Below are positions 25,287 to 34,239 of a DNA stretch of 64,000 nucleotides, piece after piece (the stretch's first letter is position 1; each line of letters starts with the position of its first letter). The position numbers and the translations under genes were made by a program. The stretch is from Shinella curvata (GTDB lineage Bacteria > Pseudomonadota > Alphaproteobacteria > Rhizobiales > Rhizobiaceae): NCBI RefSeq assembly GCF_022899935.1, contig NZ_JALJCJ010000005.1:1-64000 (forward strand), in the 5' to 3' direction. Under the pieces are notes generated by a model. That model did no database searches and was not told where the DNA came from. It worked only from the letters and a program-made list of their open reading frames with translations.

Positions 25287-26405
25287 TTACTGGTTTTCGA
25301 CGTAGGTGTACTTGCCGTCGTCACCCTTCTTCCAGGTGTACATGACGTAGTCAGGGCGGGTGATGTCGCCCTTTTCGTCGAAGCCGAGTTCGCCGATGGC
25401 GGTCTTGAACGGACCCTTCGCCTTGATGGCTTCGGCAACGGCCTGCGGGTCTACGCCGCCGGCAGCCTTGGCGCCTTCAGCAATGACCTGAACGGCAGCA
25501 TAGGAGTACAGAGTGTAGGCTTCCGGCTCGAAGCCCGCTGCGCGGAACTTCTCGACGAGTTCCTTTGCTGCTTCGTTCTTGCGCGGATCCGGAGCGAACG
25601 TCATCAGCGTGCCGTCGACGGCGTCGCCGGCGATCGAAGCCAGTTCGTTCGAAACGATGCCGTCACCCGACATGAAGGTCGCCTTCAGGCCCTGGTCGGC
25701 AGCCTGGCGTTCCATCAGGCCGAACTCGGTGTGAAGACCACCCCAGTAGACGACGGAAACGCCGGCTTCCTTCATCTTGGCGATGAGAGCCGAGAAGTCC
25801 TTGTCGCCGATGTTGACGCCTTCATAGAGCGACTCGGTGATGCCGGCTTCGTTCATTGCCTTCTTGGTTTCGTCGGCAAGGCCCTGGCCATACGGGGTCT
25901 TGTCGTGAATGACGGCAACCTTGGCGTCCTTGAAGTTGGCAGCGATGAAGGAGCCAGCTACGGCGCCCTGCTGGTCGTCACGGCCGCAGGTACGGAACGT
26001 GTTCCACAGGCCGCGTTCCGTGTAGGTCGGGTTCGTGGAAGCCGGCGTGATCTGCAGAATGCCGTTTTCAGCGTAGATTTCCGATGCCGGGATGGAAACG
26101 CCCGAGTTGAAGTGACCGACAACGAACTTCACGCCGTCAGCAACGAACTTGTTGGCAACCGAAACGCCCTGCTTCGGGTCGGAAACGTCGTCGCCGAGCA
26201 CGATCTTGATCTGCTCGCCGTTGATACCACCGGCTGCGTTGATGTCGGCAGCAGCCTGCTCGGCACCCTTCTGCAGCTGCGCGCCGAAGGCGGCGTTCGG
26301 ACCGGTGATCGGGCCACCGACGCCGATCAGGATGTCGGCCCAGGCGCTGCCGCTGAAAGCGACCATTGCAGCCAAAGCAACAGCCGACATGAGAGACTTC
26401 TTCAT
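25287..26405 (-). CDS. livK: branched-chain amino acid ABC transporter substrate-binding protein
   Basis: 372 residues, periplasmic type-I binding protein. The signal peptide ([23 protein letters not shown]) precedes [64 protein letters not shown] and the disulfide-forming cysteine pair in this region are typical of Leu/Ile/Val-binding proteins. GGGAG lies before the chosen ATG. It is the last gene of the liv operon, separated from the DUF6867 gene by 113 bases containing a GC hairpin. The usual ligand is leucine/isoleucine/valine, though homologues bind other amino acids. Confidence 0.9.
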   Translation of the reverse strand: MKKSLMSAVALAAMVAFSGSAWADILIGVGGPITGPNAAFGAQLQKGAEQAAADINAAGGINGEQIKIVLGDDVSDPKQGVSVANKFVADGVKFVVGHFNSGVSIPASEIYAENGILQITPASTNPTYTERGLWNTFRTCGRDDQQGAVAGSFIAANFKDAKVAVIHDKTPYGQGLADETKKAMNEAGITESLYEGVNIGDKDFSALIAKMKEAGVSVVYWGGLHTEFGLMERQAADQGLKATFMSGDGIVSNELASIAGDAVDGTLMTFAPDPRKNEAAKELVEKFRAAGFEPEAYTLYSYAAVQVIAEGAKAAGGVDPQAVAEAIKAKGPFKTAIGELGFDEKGDITRPDYVMYTWKKGDDGKYTYVENQ

Positions 26406-26483
26406 ATTATTACTCCCAAATTTAAGAGCGGGTTCGTTTCGACCGGTCGCAACACCCGCATTCATTGCGCCGGTATCGTTATG

Positions 26484-26506
26484 CCGCGGCCGAAGGCCGG
26501 CCGCGG
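26484..26506. repeat. GC-rich hairpin between DUF6867 gene and livK
   Basis: Arms CCGCGGCC (26484-26491) and GGCCGCGG (26499-26506) with a 7-base loop and no U-tract. It may separate or stabilise the livK message relative to the upstream genes, since binding proteins are usually needed in excess; that is an inference. Confidence 0.5.
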
Positions 26507-26518
26507 AGTTCCCTCTGG

Positions 26519-26863
26519 TTATTTCGACTTCCAGGAAAAGGCAGAGGCCTTTTCATAGAGCCAGTAGTAATTGTTGGTCATCTGCCGCGTGCGGTAGTAG
26601 CGGTAGCCGAGCGTAGCAAACAACAAAAGCACCACGGTGTCCACGATATAGTACTGCAACGTCAGCATGCTGCCGTGGAACAGCGCGTGGTGAACGAAGC
26701 GGATCGCTGCGCCCAGAAGAAGGACGTAGACGACCAGCGTGCTGTAGTTTTGCCAGTTCTCGGCGACGCTCTTGCCCGTGCGCCACGCGGTCCAGCCACC
26801 CATGATGACAGTGACGAACAGGAACTGCCAGACGGACGGTTCTTCGTAGAGAATTCCCTGCAT
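26519..26863 (-). CDS. DUF6867-family small membrane protein of the liv operon
   Basis: 114 residues with three hydrophobic segments (about 12-28, 42-60 and 66-90) and an aromatic-rich C-terminus ([21 protein letters not shown]). I recognise it as the DUF6867 type found in branched-chain amino acid transporter operons of Rhizobiales. It starts 22 bases after livF and lies before livK. Function unknown; an accessory subunit of the permease is plausible from constant context. Confidence 0.8.
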   Translation of the reverse strand: MQGILYEEPSVWQFLFVTVIMGGWTAWRTGKSVAENWQNYSTLVVYVLLLGAAIRFVHHALFHGSMLTLQYYIVDTVVLLLFATLGYRYYRTRQMTNNYYWLYEKASAFSWKSK

Positions 26864-26885
26864 TTTTCTTCTCCTCTCGACCGCC

Positions 26886-27611
26886 TTAGTGGCGTCCGCC
26901 TTCCAGGTAGGCGGCGCGCACTTCCGGATTGGCCAGAAGTTCCTTGCCGGAACCGCTCATCGTCACCTGACCGTTGACCATCACATAGGCCCGGTCGGAG
27001 AGTTTGAGCGCGGCGAATGCGTTCTGCTCGACGAGGAAGACGGTAAGGCCTTCCGTCTGGTTCAGCTTCTTGATCGCGTCGAAAATGCCCTTGACGATCA
27101 ACGGTGCCAGACCGAGCGACGGTTCGTCGAGAAGCAGCAGCTTCGGGCGCGCCATCAGCGCGCGGCCGATGGAGAGCATCTGCTGCTCGCCACCCGAAAG
27201 CGTGCCGCCGCGCTGCGACTGGCGCTCCTTGAGCCGCGGAAAGAGCGTGAAGATCTTTTCCACGTCCTCGTTGAAGTATTTCAGATTGTCGAGGCTCGCA
27301 CCCATCTGAAGATTTTCATACACGGTCATGCGCGGGAAGATGCGACGTCCCTCCGGCGACTGTGCGATGCGACGACGGGCGATAAGATGCGTCGGCAGAC
27401 GGGTGATGTCCTCGCCGTCGAAGATGACGGAGCCGGTGCGGGCCTGCGGGCTACCGCAGACCGTCATCATGAGCGTCGACTTGCCGGCGCCGTTCGCGCC
27501 GATCAGCGAAACGATCTCGCCCTTCTTGACCTCGACATTGACGCCGGCGAGCGCGCGGATGTTGCCGTAATAGGTTTCCACGCCCTGGACGCTGAGAAGC
27601 GTATCGCTCAT
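26886..27611 (-). CDS. livF: branched-chain amino acid ABC transporter ATP-binding protein LivF
   Basis: 241 residues. Walker A is GANGAGKST, signature LSGGEQQM, Walker B LLLLDEPSLGL; GVETYYGNIRALAGVNVEVKKGE is typical of LivF. With LivG it forms the ATPase pair of the importer. The start overlaps the livG stop (TAATG), so the two are translationally coupled. Confidence 0.92.
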   Translation of the reverse strand: MSDTLLSVQGVETYYGNIRALAGVNVEVKKGEIVSLIGANGAGKSTLMMTVCGSPQARTGSVIFDGEDITRLPTHLIARRRIAQSPEGRRIFPRMTVYENLQMGASLDNLKYFNEDVEKIFTLFPRLKERQSQRGGTLSGGEQQMLSIGRALMARPKLLLLDEPSLGLAPLIVKGIFDAIKKLNQTEGLTVFLVEQNAFAALKLSDRAYVMVNGQVTMSGSGKELLANPEVRAAYLEGGRH

Positions 27612-28516
27612 TAGTGCGTACCTCCCTGCGGGCCTTCGCTCTCAGCGATCACCTCGATTTCCTCGATCACCTCTTCGACCTCATCATCTTCAACACCGAG
27701 ATAGGCCGCGATAACCTTCGGATCGTTCTTCACATGGTCCGGCGTGCCGTCGGAAATCTTCTGACCGTATTCGAGCACGACCACGTGATCGGAGATTTCC
27801 ATGACGACCGACATGTCGTGCTCGATAAGCAGGATCGACGTGCCGCTGTCGTTGCGGATCGAGCGGAGCAGATCGTTGAGCGCCAGCGACTCACGCGGGT
27901 TGAGACCGGCGGCCGGTTCATCGAGGCACAGGAATTCCGGCCCGGTGCACATGGCGCGCGCGATTTCGAGACGCCGCTGGGCGCCATAGGGCAGATCGCC
28001 CGCCGGATCGTCGGCCCGCTCGATGAGGTTCGCCTTCTCCAGCCAGTACTTGGCGATATCGATCGATTCGGCTGCTGCCTTCTTGTAGGCGGGCATGCCG
28101 AGCAGGCCGAGAACCGTGTAGCCGGAAGCCTTCATCAGCGCGTTGTGCTGGGCGACGAGCAGGTTTTCCAGAACCGTCAGACCCGAGAACAGCCGGATGT
28201 TCTGGAAGGTACGCGCCACCTTGGCATCGCGATTGACCTCGAAATCGGTCATCCGCTCCAGCAGGAACTCCTTGCCGGCCTTCTGGCGCATGGTGATCAT
28301 GCCCATGGTCGGCTTGTAGAAGCCGGTCACGCAGTTGAACACCGTGGTCTTGCCTGCGCCGTTCGGGCCGATCAGCGCGGTGATGTCGCCGCGATAGGCT
28401 TCGAAGGAGAGGTCGTTGATGGCCATCAGACCACCGAAGCGCATCGAGAGATGCTCGACTTTCAGGATGGGATCTTTCGTCATCGTATTCGTCGCTATCT
28501 TCGTCTCGGGCGCCAT
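27611..28516 (-). CDS. livG: branched-chain amino acid ABC transporter ATP-binding protein LivG
   Basis: 301 residues. Walker A is GPNGAGKTT, the signature is read as LPYGAQRRLEIARA (the degenerate form normal for LivG), and Walker B is LCLDEPAAGLNP. There is an unusual acidic C-terminal extension of about 25 residues (VEDDEVEEVIEEIEVIAESEG). The start overlaps the livM stop by one base (TGATG) behind AAGGAAGGG; an internal ATG at 28483 is the alternative. It partners LivF. Confidence 0.92.
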   Translation of the reverse strand: MAPETKIATNTMTKDPILKVEHLSMRFGGLMAINDLSFEAYRGDITALIGPNGAGKTTVFNCVTGFYKPTMGMITMRQKAGKEFLLERMTDFEVNRDAKVARTFQNIRLFSGLTVLENLLVAQHNALMKASGYTVLGLLGMPAYKKAAAESIDIAKYWLEKANLIERADDPAGDLPYGAQRRLEIARAMCTGPEFLCLDEPAAGLNPRESLALNDLLRSIRNDSGTSILLIEHDMSVVMEISDHVVVLEYGQKISDGTPDHVKNDPKVIAAYLGVEDDEVEEVIEEIEVIAESEGPQGGTH

Positions 28517-29904
28517 CAGCCGTGCCCTTCCTTGGTGAAGCTGCCGGAGACTGCCTTGCGCTCCCGAAGGAAGGCGGTCGGTTCACGGCTTCCGACGAAG
28601 CCGCGCGGCTTCCAGACCATGACGACGACCATGGCAAGGCCGAAGATCAGCATACGATAGAGTTCCGGCGTGAAGTCCGGACCGAAGACCGCCTTCAGGA
28701 AAGTCATCTCGCGCAGCAGTTCCGTGCCGCCGACCATGACCACGGCAGCAACTGCGATGCCTACGAGCGAGCCCATGCCGCCGAGAACCACGATGGCGAG
28801 GATGATCGCCGATTCCAGGAAGACAAAGCTTTCCGGCGACACGAAGCCCTGGCGCACGGCGAAGAACGAGCCGGCAAAGCCGCCGAACATCGCGCCGATG
28901 GAAAATGCCGTCAGCTTTGTCGTCACCGTGTTGATACCGAGCGAGCGGCAGGCGATTTCGTCTTCACGCAGCGCTTCCCAGGCGCGGCCGATCGGCATGC
29001 GGCGCAGGCGGATCGTCACATAGGCGGTGAGCAGGGCCAGCGCCAGGATGAGATAGAAGAGGAAGATCTTGTAGTAGGCCGACGACATCGGCAGGCCGAA
29101 GGCCTTGGCGAAGTTGTTCGGCGCGCTGACGTCGAAGGACCAGATGCCGAAGACCGATGCCTTCGGAATGCCCGAGACGCCGAAGGTGCCGCGGGTCACT
29201 TCCGTCCAGTTGATCAGCACGAGACGAATGATTTCCCCGAAGGCGAGCGTCACGATGGCGAGATAGTCGCCCTTCAGGCGCAGCACCGGAAAGCCGAGGA
29301 TCATGCCCCAGAAGGCGGCGAGGATGCCGGCGAGCGGCAGCAGGAGCCAGAAGGAAAAGCCGAACTGCTGCGAGAGCAGCGCGTAGGAATAGGCGCCGAC
29401 CGCATAGAAGGCGACATAGCCGAGGTCGAGCAGACCGGCGAGGCCGACGACGATGTTCAACCCCCAGGCCAGCATCACGTAGATCAGGATCTGGATGCCG
29501 AAGTTATCGACCCACTTCAGCGAGCCCTGCACGCCGAAGAGCATGACCATCAGCGGCGGATAGATCAGCAGTGCCGCAATGGCGATCTTGCTGAAATTGC
29601 GCTTGAAGAAGCTTTCTTCCGTGTCCACCGCCGTCTTCGACGCCGCAGCCTTGCGGGCAGCCATCGAGGGTTGAAAATAGGCGACAGTCAGGAAGCGTCC
29701 GACGGCCGCAATGATCACGAAGATCGCCAGCAGGCCCCAGCGCTGGTTCAGCACGAGCTCGTTGCGGATGTTCTGCGTGGTCTCGAGACCGACGAAGAGC
29801 ACGAAGAGGCCGAGCGCGACGATACCGGCAAAAATGCCCTCGCGGAGAGCCCGCGCCGTCAGATTACCGCCGGCGCTCTCATTGGTGTTCGTAGTGATGG
29901 ACAT
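28516..29904 (-). CDS. livM: branched-chain amino acid ABC transporter permease LivM
   Basis: 462 residues, longer than minimal LivM (about 300-420) because of an N-terminal region with two extra helices (about 24-45 and 58-75). The core contains [51 protein letters not shown] and [21 protein letters not shown], the family hallmarks. It forms the channel with LivH, encoded three bases upstream. Confidence 0.92.
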   Translation of the reverse strand: MSITTNTNESAGGNLTARALREGIFAGIVALGLFVLFVGLETTQNIRNELVLNQRWGLLAIFVIIAAVGRFLTVAYFQPSMAARKAAASKTAVDTEESFFKRNFSKIAIAALLIYPPLMVMLFGVQGSLKWVDNFGIQILIYVMLAWGLNIVVGLAGLLDLGYVAFYAVGAYSYALLSQQFGFSFWLLLPLAGILAAFWGMILGFPVLRLKGDYLAIVTLAFGEIIRLVLINWTEVTRGTFGVSGIPKASVFGIWSFDVSAPNNFAKAFGLPMSSAYYKIFLFYLILALALLTAYVTIRLRRMPIGRAWEALREDEIACRSLGINTVTTKLTAFSIGAMFGGFAGSFFAVRQGFVSPESFVFLESAIILAIVVLGGMGSLVGIAVAAVVMVGGTELLREMTFLKAVFGPDFTPELYRMLIFGLAMVVVMVWKPRGFVGSREPTAFLRERKAVSGSFTKEGHG

Positions 29905-29907
29905 GGA

Positions 29908-30810
29908 TCAAACCTTCTCGACTTCCGGTCGTCCGAGAATACCGGACGGCTTGAAGATCAGGACGATGGCGAGGATGGAGAACGTCGCGACGTCCTTGTA
30001 GTCGATGGTGAAGTAAGCGGACCACAGGCTCTCGATGAGGCCGATGAGCAGGCCGCCGAGAACAGCACCCGGAAGCGAGCCGATGCCGCCCAGAACCGCA
30101 GCCGTGAAGGCCTTGACGCCCGGAATGAAGCCATCGGTGAAGACGGTCACACCGTAATACATCAGGTACATGGTACCGGCGACGGCCGCGAGCGAGGCGC
30201 CCATGATGAAGGTCACGGAGATCGTCCGGTCGACATCGATGCCGAGCAGCGCCGCCATCTTGCGGTCCTGCTCGGTCGCCCGCTGGGCGCGGCCGAGAGA
30301 GGTCTTGTTGACGATGTACCAGAACACCGCAAGCAAAGTGACCGTCAGGAACATGATGATGAGCTGCTTCAGCGAGATCGCGATGCCGAAGACGTTATAG
30401 ACCGAGGAGACCATCGGCGGGATCGGCTTGTTGCGCGGGCCCTGCGTCACCTGGATGAAGTTCGAAAGCGCGATCGACATGCCGATTGCGGTGATCAGCG
30501 GCGCCAGGCGGAAAGATCCGCGCAGCGGTCGGTAGGCCACCTTCTCGATCGTCCAGTTCCACAGCGATGCCGTCAGCATCGCCGCGGCGATCATGACCAG
30601 AAGCAGGATGACGACCGGAAGGCCGACGAACACGCTGGTCAGGACGAGGAAGGTGATGAGAGCGGCAAATCCACCCAGCATGAAGATATCGCCATGGGCG
30701 AAATTGATCATGCCGATGATGCCGTAAACCATGGTGTAGCCGATGGCTATCAGACCATAAATAGATCCAAGAGTCAGCCCGTTGACGAGCTGCTGGATGA
30801 AGTACTCCAT
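29908..30810 (-). CDS. livH: branched-chain amino acid ABC transporter permease LivH
   Basis: 300 residues, eight or so helices. GLTLGSIYGLIAIGYTMVYGIIGMINFAHGDIFMLG at the N-terminus and GKDK-type coupling loops (RATEQDRKMAALLGIDVDRTI) identify LivH. The start MEYFIQQ has GGGGGA at proper spacing; the frame runs upstream to 30867 without a better site. First gene of the liv operon; the 285-base region upstream should hold its promoter. Confidence 0.93.
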   Translation of the reverse strand: MEYFIQQLVNGLTLGSIYGLIAIGYTMVYGIIGMINFAHGDIFMLGGFAALITFLVLTSVFVGLPVVILLLVMIAAAMLTASLWNWTIEKVAYRPLRGSFRLAPLITAIGMSIALSNFIQVTQGPRNKPIPPMVSSVYNVFGIAISLKQLIIMFLTVTLLAVFWYIVNKTSLGRAQRATEQDRKMAALLGIDVDRTISVTFIMGASLAAVAGTMYLMYYGVTVFTDGFIPGVKAFTAAVLGGIGSLPGAVLGGLLIGLIESLWSAYFTIDYKDVATFSILAIVLIFKPSGILGRPEVEKV

Positions 30811-30960
30811 ATATAATCCCCCGGATGCGGTTCCCTGAGGGCCGCATCTCTTGTTCTTGTCGCTCATTTTTGAGCTTGTTTAGACAATGAGATTCCATAC
30901 CGCTTTCGGTACAAAAGGGAAGCCCAAAATGCCCTGATCGACAAATTCTTTAGCAAGAAG

Positions 30961-30972
30961 CGTCAAATGACG
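30961..30972. promoter_or_regulatory. short palindrome upstream of livH
   Basis: CGTCAAATGACG has inverted arms CGTCA/TGACG and lies 150 bases before the livH start in the otherwise gene-free 30811-31036 stretch. It is a possible regulator site; no regulator can be named. Confidence 0.25.
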
Positions 30973-31036
30973 TAATTAACGCCACTGAAACCAAAAAAAC
31001 GGCAGGAAAACCGCCGCCCTTGTGCAAAATGATGCG

Positions 31037-31077
31037 CAAAAAGCGAAAACGGCGATGTCCCGATTTGGGACACCGCC
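31037..31077 (-). terminator. intrinsic terminator after the DMGDH-like gene
   Basis: Read on the minus strand: GGCGGTGTCCC (31077-31067), loop, GGGACATCGCC (31061-31051), followed by GTTTTCGCTTTTT. Confidence 0.8.
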
Positions 31078-31096
31078 GCCTCACGTTACGGGACAA

Positions 31097-33523
31097 TCAG
31101 CCGCGCATTTTCGCACCTGAGGGATCGAACAGTGGTTCGGCATGAAGTCGCGCCGGCAACACGTCGCCGAGAAGCTCGATCGACCAGCCGGTCGCGACGT
31201 CCGCGATCTCCTTCGGCACATAGCCGACCGCGACCGAAAGACCGGCGGCGTGCGCGTAGCCGCCCGACGTCACCCAGCCACGCACCTCGCCGTCAAGATA
31301 GATCGGCTCGTCCCCGATGACATCCGCATCCTTCGCCTCGAGGATGAAGGTGCGCAGGCGGAGCGCGCCGCCCGTCTCGCGCTCCGCTTTGGCCGCTTCC
31401 TTGCCGATGAAATCAGCACCCTTGCGAAGGGCGACGAAACGCTCCAGTCCCGCCTCGACCGGCCCATAGAGCGGGCGATATTCGCGCGACCAGCTGCCAT
31501 AGGATTTTTCGAGGCGCAGCGCATTCAAGGCACGGAGCCCGAAAAGGCGGATGCCGAATTCGGCGCCGGCTTCGAGGATGAGATCGTAGAGATAGCGCTG
31601 ATATTGCGGCTTCATCCAGATTTCATAGCCGAGATCGCCGGTATAGCTGACACGCCCGACTATGGCCTGCGCCATGCCGAGATCCATGCGGCGCACATCC
31701 ATGAAGGCAAAGGCCGACGTCGACAGATCCTGATGCGTCAGCTTTTGCAGCACGTCACGCGCCTTCGGGCCGGCAATAGCGAGGCCGACGAGCGAGAGGT
31801 TCAGCGCTTCGAGCGTCACGGAGCCGTCATCCGGCAGATGGCTCTCGAACCAGCGCATGTGATAATCTTCCGCAATGCCGGAGCCGATGAGCAGGAAGTC
31901 CCCCTCGCCGAGCTTGGCCAGCGTAAAATCGCCAATCAGCTTGCCATCATCCTTCAGCATGGGCGCGAGCGTCATGCGGCCGGTCGCCGGAATGCGGCAG
32001 GTCAGCAGCCGGTCGAGCCAGGCTTCCGCCCCCCTGCCCTTCACCGCATATTTCGCAAAACCCGACGTCTCCATCAGGCCGACGCTTTCACGTACCGCCT
32101 TGGCCTCCGCGCCGACCGTGTCGAAATCGGTCGAGCGGCGCCAGGAGAACTGATCCTCGACGCCCTCGGGCGCAAACCACAGCGGCGCCTCCAGACCATA
32201 GGACGCGCCGAAGACGGCACCGGCGGCCTTGAGCTTGTCATAGATCGGCGTGGTCAGCAGCGGACGTCCGCCCGGCAGCTCCTCGTTCGGATAGCGGATG
32301 GAGAAGCGGCGGGAATAGTTTTCGCGCACCTTGGCATTGGTGTAACCGAGCGTCGCAAAGTCGCCGTAGCGCGAGACATCCATGGCGAAGACGTCGAAGC
32401 CGGGATCGCCGTTGATCATCCAGTTGGCGAGCGCCAGCCCCACGCCGCCGCCCTGGCTGAAACCGGCCATGACCGCGCAGGCCGACCAGAAATTCGTCAT
32501 GCCGCGCACCGGGCCGACAAGCGGATTGCCATCCGGCGAGAAGGTGAAGGGACCGTTGATGACCTTTTTGATGCCTGCCTTGTTGAAAGCCGGGAAGTGG
32601 CGGAAACCGACTTCCAGTTCCGGCGTGATGCGCTCGATGTCTTCTGCGAGCAGCTCGTGGCCGAAATCCCAGGGCGTGTTGAGCGGCGACCAGGGGCGGC
32701 AGGCCTTTTCATAGGTGCCCATCAGCATGCCGTTGCGCTCCTGGCGGAGATAGATTTCCCCGTCGAAGTCGACGCAGTGCATCAGCTCCTTGCCGCGCGT
32801 CTGGTTGAACTCGGTCACCTCCGGCATGTCCTCGGTGATGAGATACATGTGCTCCATGGCAAGGACCGGCAGTTCGAGACCGACCATGCGGCCGACCTCG
32901 CGCGCCCACAGGCCGCCGCAGTTGACGACATGCTCGGCGATGATCTCGCCCTTGTTGGTGATGACGCGCCAGCTGCCGTCCTCGCGCTGCACGAGGTCTT
33001 CCACCTTGGTGTGCAGATAGATGTCGGCGCCGTTCTTCTTGGCCGATTTCGCATAGGCATGGGTCGTGCCGTAGGGATCGAGATGGCCCTCGACGGGATC
33101 GAACACCGCGCCGACAAACTGGTCGGGATCGAGAAGCGGCATCAGGTCATGCGCTTCCTTCGGCGTCAGAAGATGCGCGTCGAGCCCCATGTAACGGCCC
33201 TTGGCGAGGATCGACTTCATCCAGTCGAACCGGTCCTTGGTCGAGGCCAGCATCATGCCTGAGGTCATGTGCAGGCCGATATCCTGCCCGGAATAATCCT
33301 GGATCTCCTTGTAGAGCTCCACCGTGTATTTCTGCAGCTTGGCGACGTTGGGATCGCCGTTGATCGTGTGCATGCCGCCGGCAGCATGCCAGGTCGAGCC
33401 GGAGGTCAGCTCCGAGCGCTCGACGAGCACGACATCGGTCCAGCCGAACTTGGTGAGGTGATACAGGACGGAACAGCCGACGACGCCGCCCCCGATGACG
33501 ACGACCCTTGCATGGCTCTTCAT
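31097..33523 (-). CDS. FAD-dependent dimethylglycine/sarcosine dehydrogenase-like protein
   Basis: 808 residues in three parts: an N-terminal DAO/FAD-binding domain (VVVIGGGVVGCSVLYHL at about 7-23, and SGSTWHAAGG near the flavin attachment region), a connecting FAO_M domain, and a C-terminal aminomethyltransferase (GCV_T-like) folate domain from about residue 430. This is the architecture of dimethylglycine and sarcosine dehydrogenases, which oxidatively demethylate their substrate and pass the one-carbon unit to tetrahydrofolate. The start MKSHARV is the natural one before the dinucleotide fold. It lies next to soxBDAG, so glycine-betaine-derived dimethylglycine or sarcosine is the likely substrate. 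Confidence 0.87.
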   Translation of the reverse strand: MKSHARVVVIGGGVVGCSVLYHLTKFGWTDVVLVERSELTSGSTWHAAGGMHTINGDPNVAKLQKYTVELYKEIQDYSGQDIGLHMTSGMMLASTKDRFDWMKSILAKGRYMGLDAHLLTPKEAHDLMPLLDPDQFVGAVFDPVEGHLDPYGTTHAYAKSAKKNGADIYLHTKVEDLVQREDGSWRVITNKGEIIAEHVVNCGGLWAREVGRMVGLELPVLAMEHMYLITEDMPEVTEFNQTRGKELMHCVDFDGEIYLRQERNGMLMGTYEKACRPWSPLNTPWDFGHELLAEDIERITPELEVGFRHFPAFNKAGIKKVINGPFTFSPDGNPLVGPVRGMTNFWSACAVMAGFSQGGGVGLALANWMINGDPGFDVFAMDVSRYGDFATLGYTNAKVRENYSRRFSIRYPNEELPGGRPLLTTPIYDKLKAAGAVFGASYGLEAPLWFAPEGVEDQFSWRRSTDFDTVGAEAKAVRESVGLMETSGFAKYAVKGRGAEAWLDRLLTCRIPATGRMTLAPMLKDDGKLIGDFTLAKLGEGDFLLIGSGIAEDYHMRWFESHLPDDGSVTLEALNLSLVGLAIAGPKARDVLQKLTHQDLSTSAFAFMDVRRMDLGMAQAIVGRVSYTGDLGYEIWMKPQYQRYLYDLILEAGAEFGIRLFGLRALNALRLEKSYGSWSREYRPLYGPVEAGLERFVALRKGADFIGKEAAKAERETGGALRLRTFILEAKDADVIGDEPIYLDGEVRGWVTSGGYAHAAGLSVAVGYVPKEIADVATGWSIELLGDVLPARLHAEPLFDPSGAKMRG

Positions 33524-33674
33524 GAAAAACTCCGGCTTGGCGGGTTGAAGGGAACTTCGTGCTGCAGACGAAGCGCAGCCTATTTTGTCCCCCGGAGGCC
33601 TCACAAGCCCGTGGTGCGAAACCTCATGTCGCTTTGTCGATTTTGAATGTCGGGCAGCGGCGCGCAGAGCACCG

Positions 33675-34229
33675 TCAGCGCGTCGCGAAATCCACCGACA
33701 GGTCGTGGCTGCGCGCCATCACCTTGAGATCATCGACCAGCGCCTCGGCGAAGCTGCGCATCACCACGAGGTCGAAACTCTCGTTACCAGTGCGGGCGAG
33801 GTTGACCGAAAGGTGGCTGCACAACACATTCGCCGCGCGTCCGATCGGGAAGGCATCGGCATGCAGATCGACCGCGATACCGTTTGCCAGAATGCGGGCG
33901 GCATCCCGCCCCGACAAGGTCAGCACGACACGGCCATGGCTCTGATCAACGACGAAGGCGAAATCGCCGAGCCGGACGGACAGCTCCGCGGCAAGCGTTT
34001 CCGGCGCATGCACCTCCGACAGGACGAGCCACTCGCCGGGGCCGGAGAAGCGCGCCTCGAACTCGCCGTTAGACACCAGAATGCCGGCGGCCTCAGCCGT
34101 CTGGCCGGGGGCAGCAAGCACCATGGCAACGGCCGTCATGCGATGAACGGAAAGGTGATTCGTTCGCTGCTCGGCAATTGCGCCAATCGTCCCGTCCAGC
34201 GCATGCACCGCCTGATACTCGTAAGCCAT
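33675..34229 (-). CDS. soxG: sarcosine oxidase gamma subunit
   Basis: 184 residues, SoxG family, related to the folate-binding aminomethyltransferase fold: GPGEWLVLSEVHAPETLA, VDQSHGRVVLTLSGRDAARILANGIAVDLH and LARTGNESFDLVVMRSFAEAL. It is the smallest catalytic-complex partner but one and closes the soxB-D-A-G order, 10 bases after soxA. Confidence 0.88.
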   Translation of the reverse strand: MAYEYQAVHALDGTIGAIAEQRTNHLSVHRMTAVAMVLAAPGQTAEAAGILVSNGEFEARFSGPGEWLVLSEVHAPETLAAELSVRLGDFAFVVDQSHGRVVLTLSGRDAARILANGIAVDLHADAFPIGRAANVLCSHLSVNLARTGNESFDLVVMRSFAEALVDDLKVMARSHDLSVDFATR

Positions 34230-34239
34230 CGCCTCTACC

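Noticed and set aside
28522-30816. 764-codon open frame on the plus strand
   Set aside because: Antisense to livM and livH, extremely rich in Glu, Asp, Arg and His, no ribosome site and no recognisable domain.
31142-33262. 706-codon open frame on the plus strand
   Set aside because: Antisense shadow of the DMGDH-like gene, with no protein-like segments.
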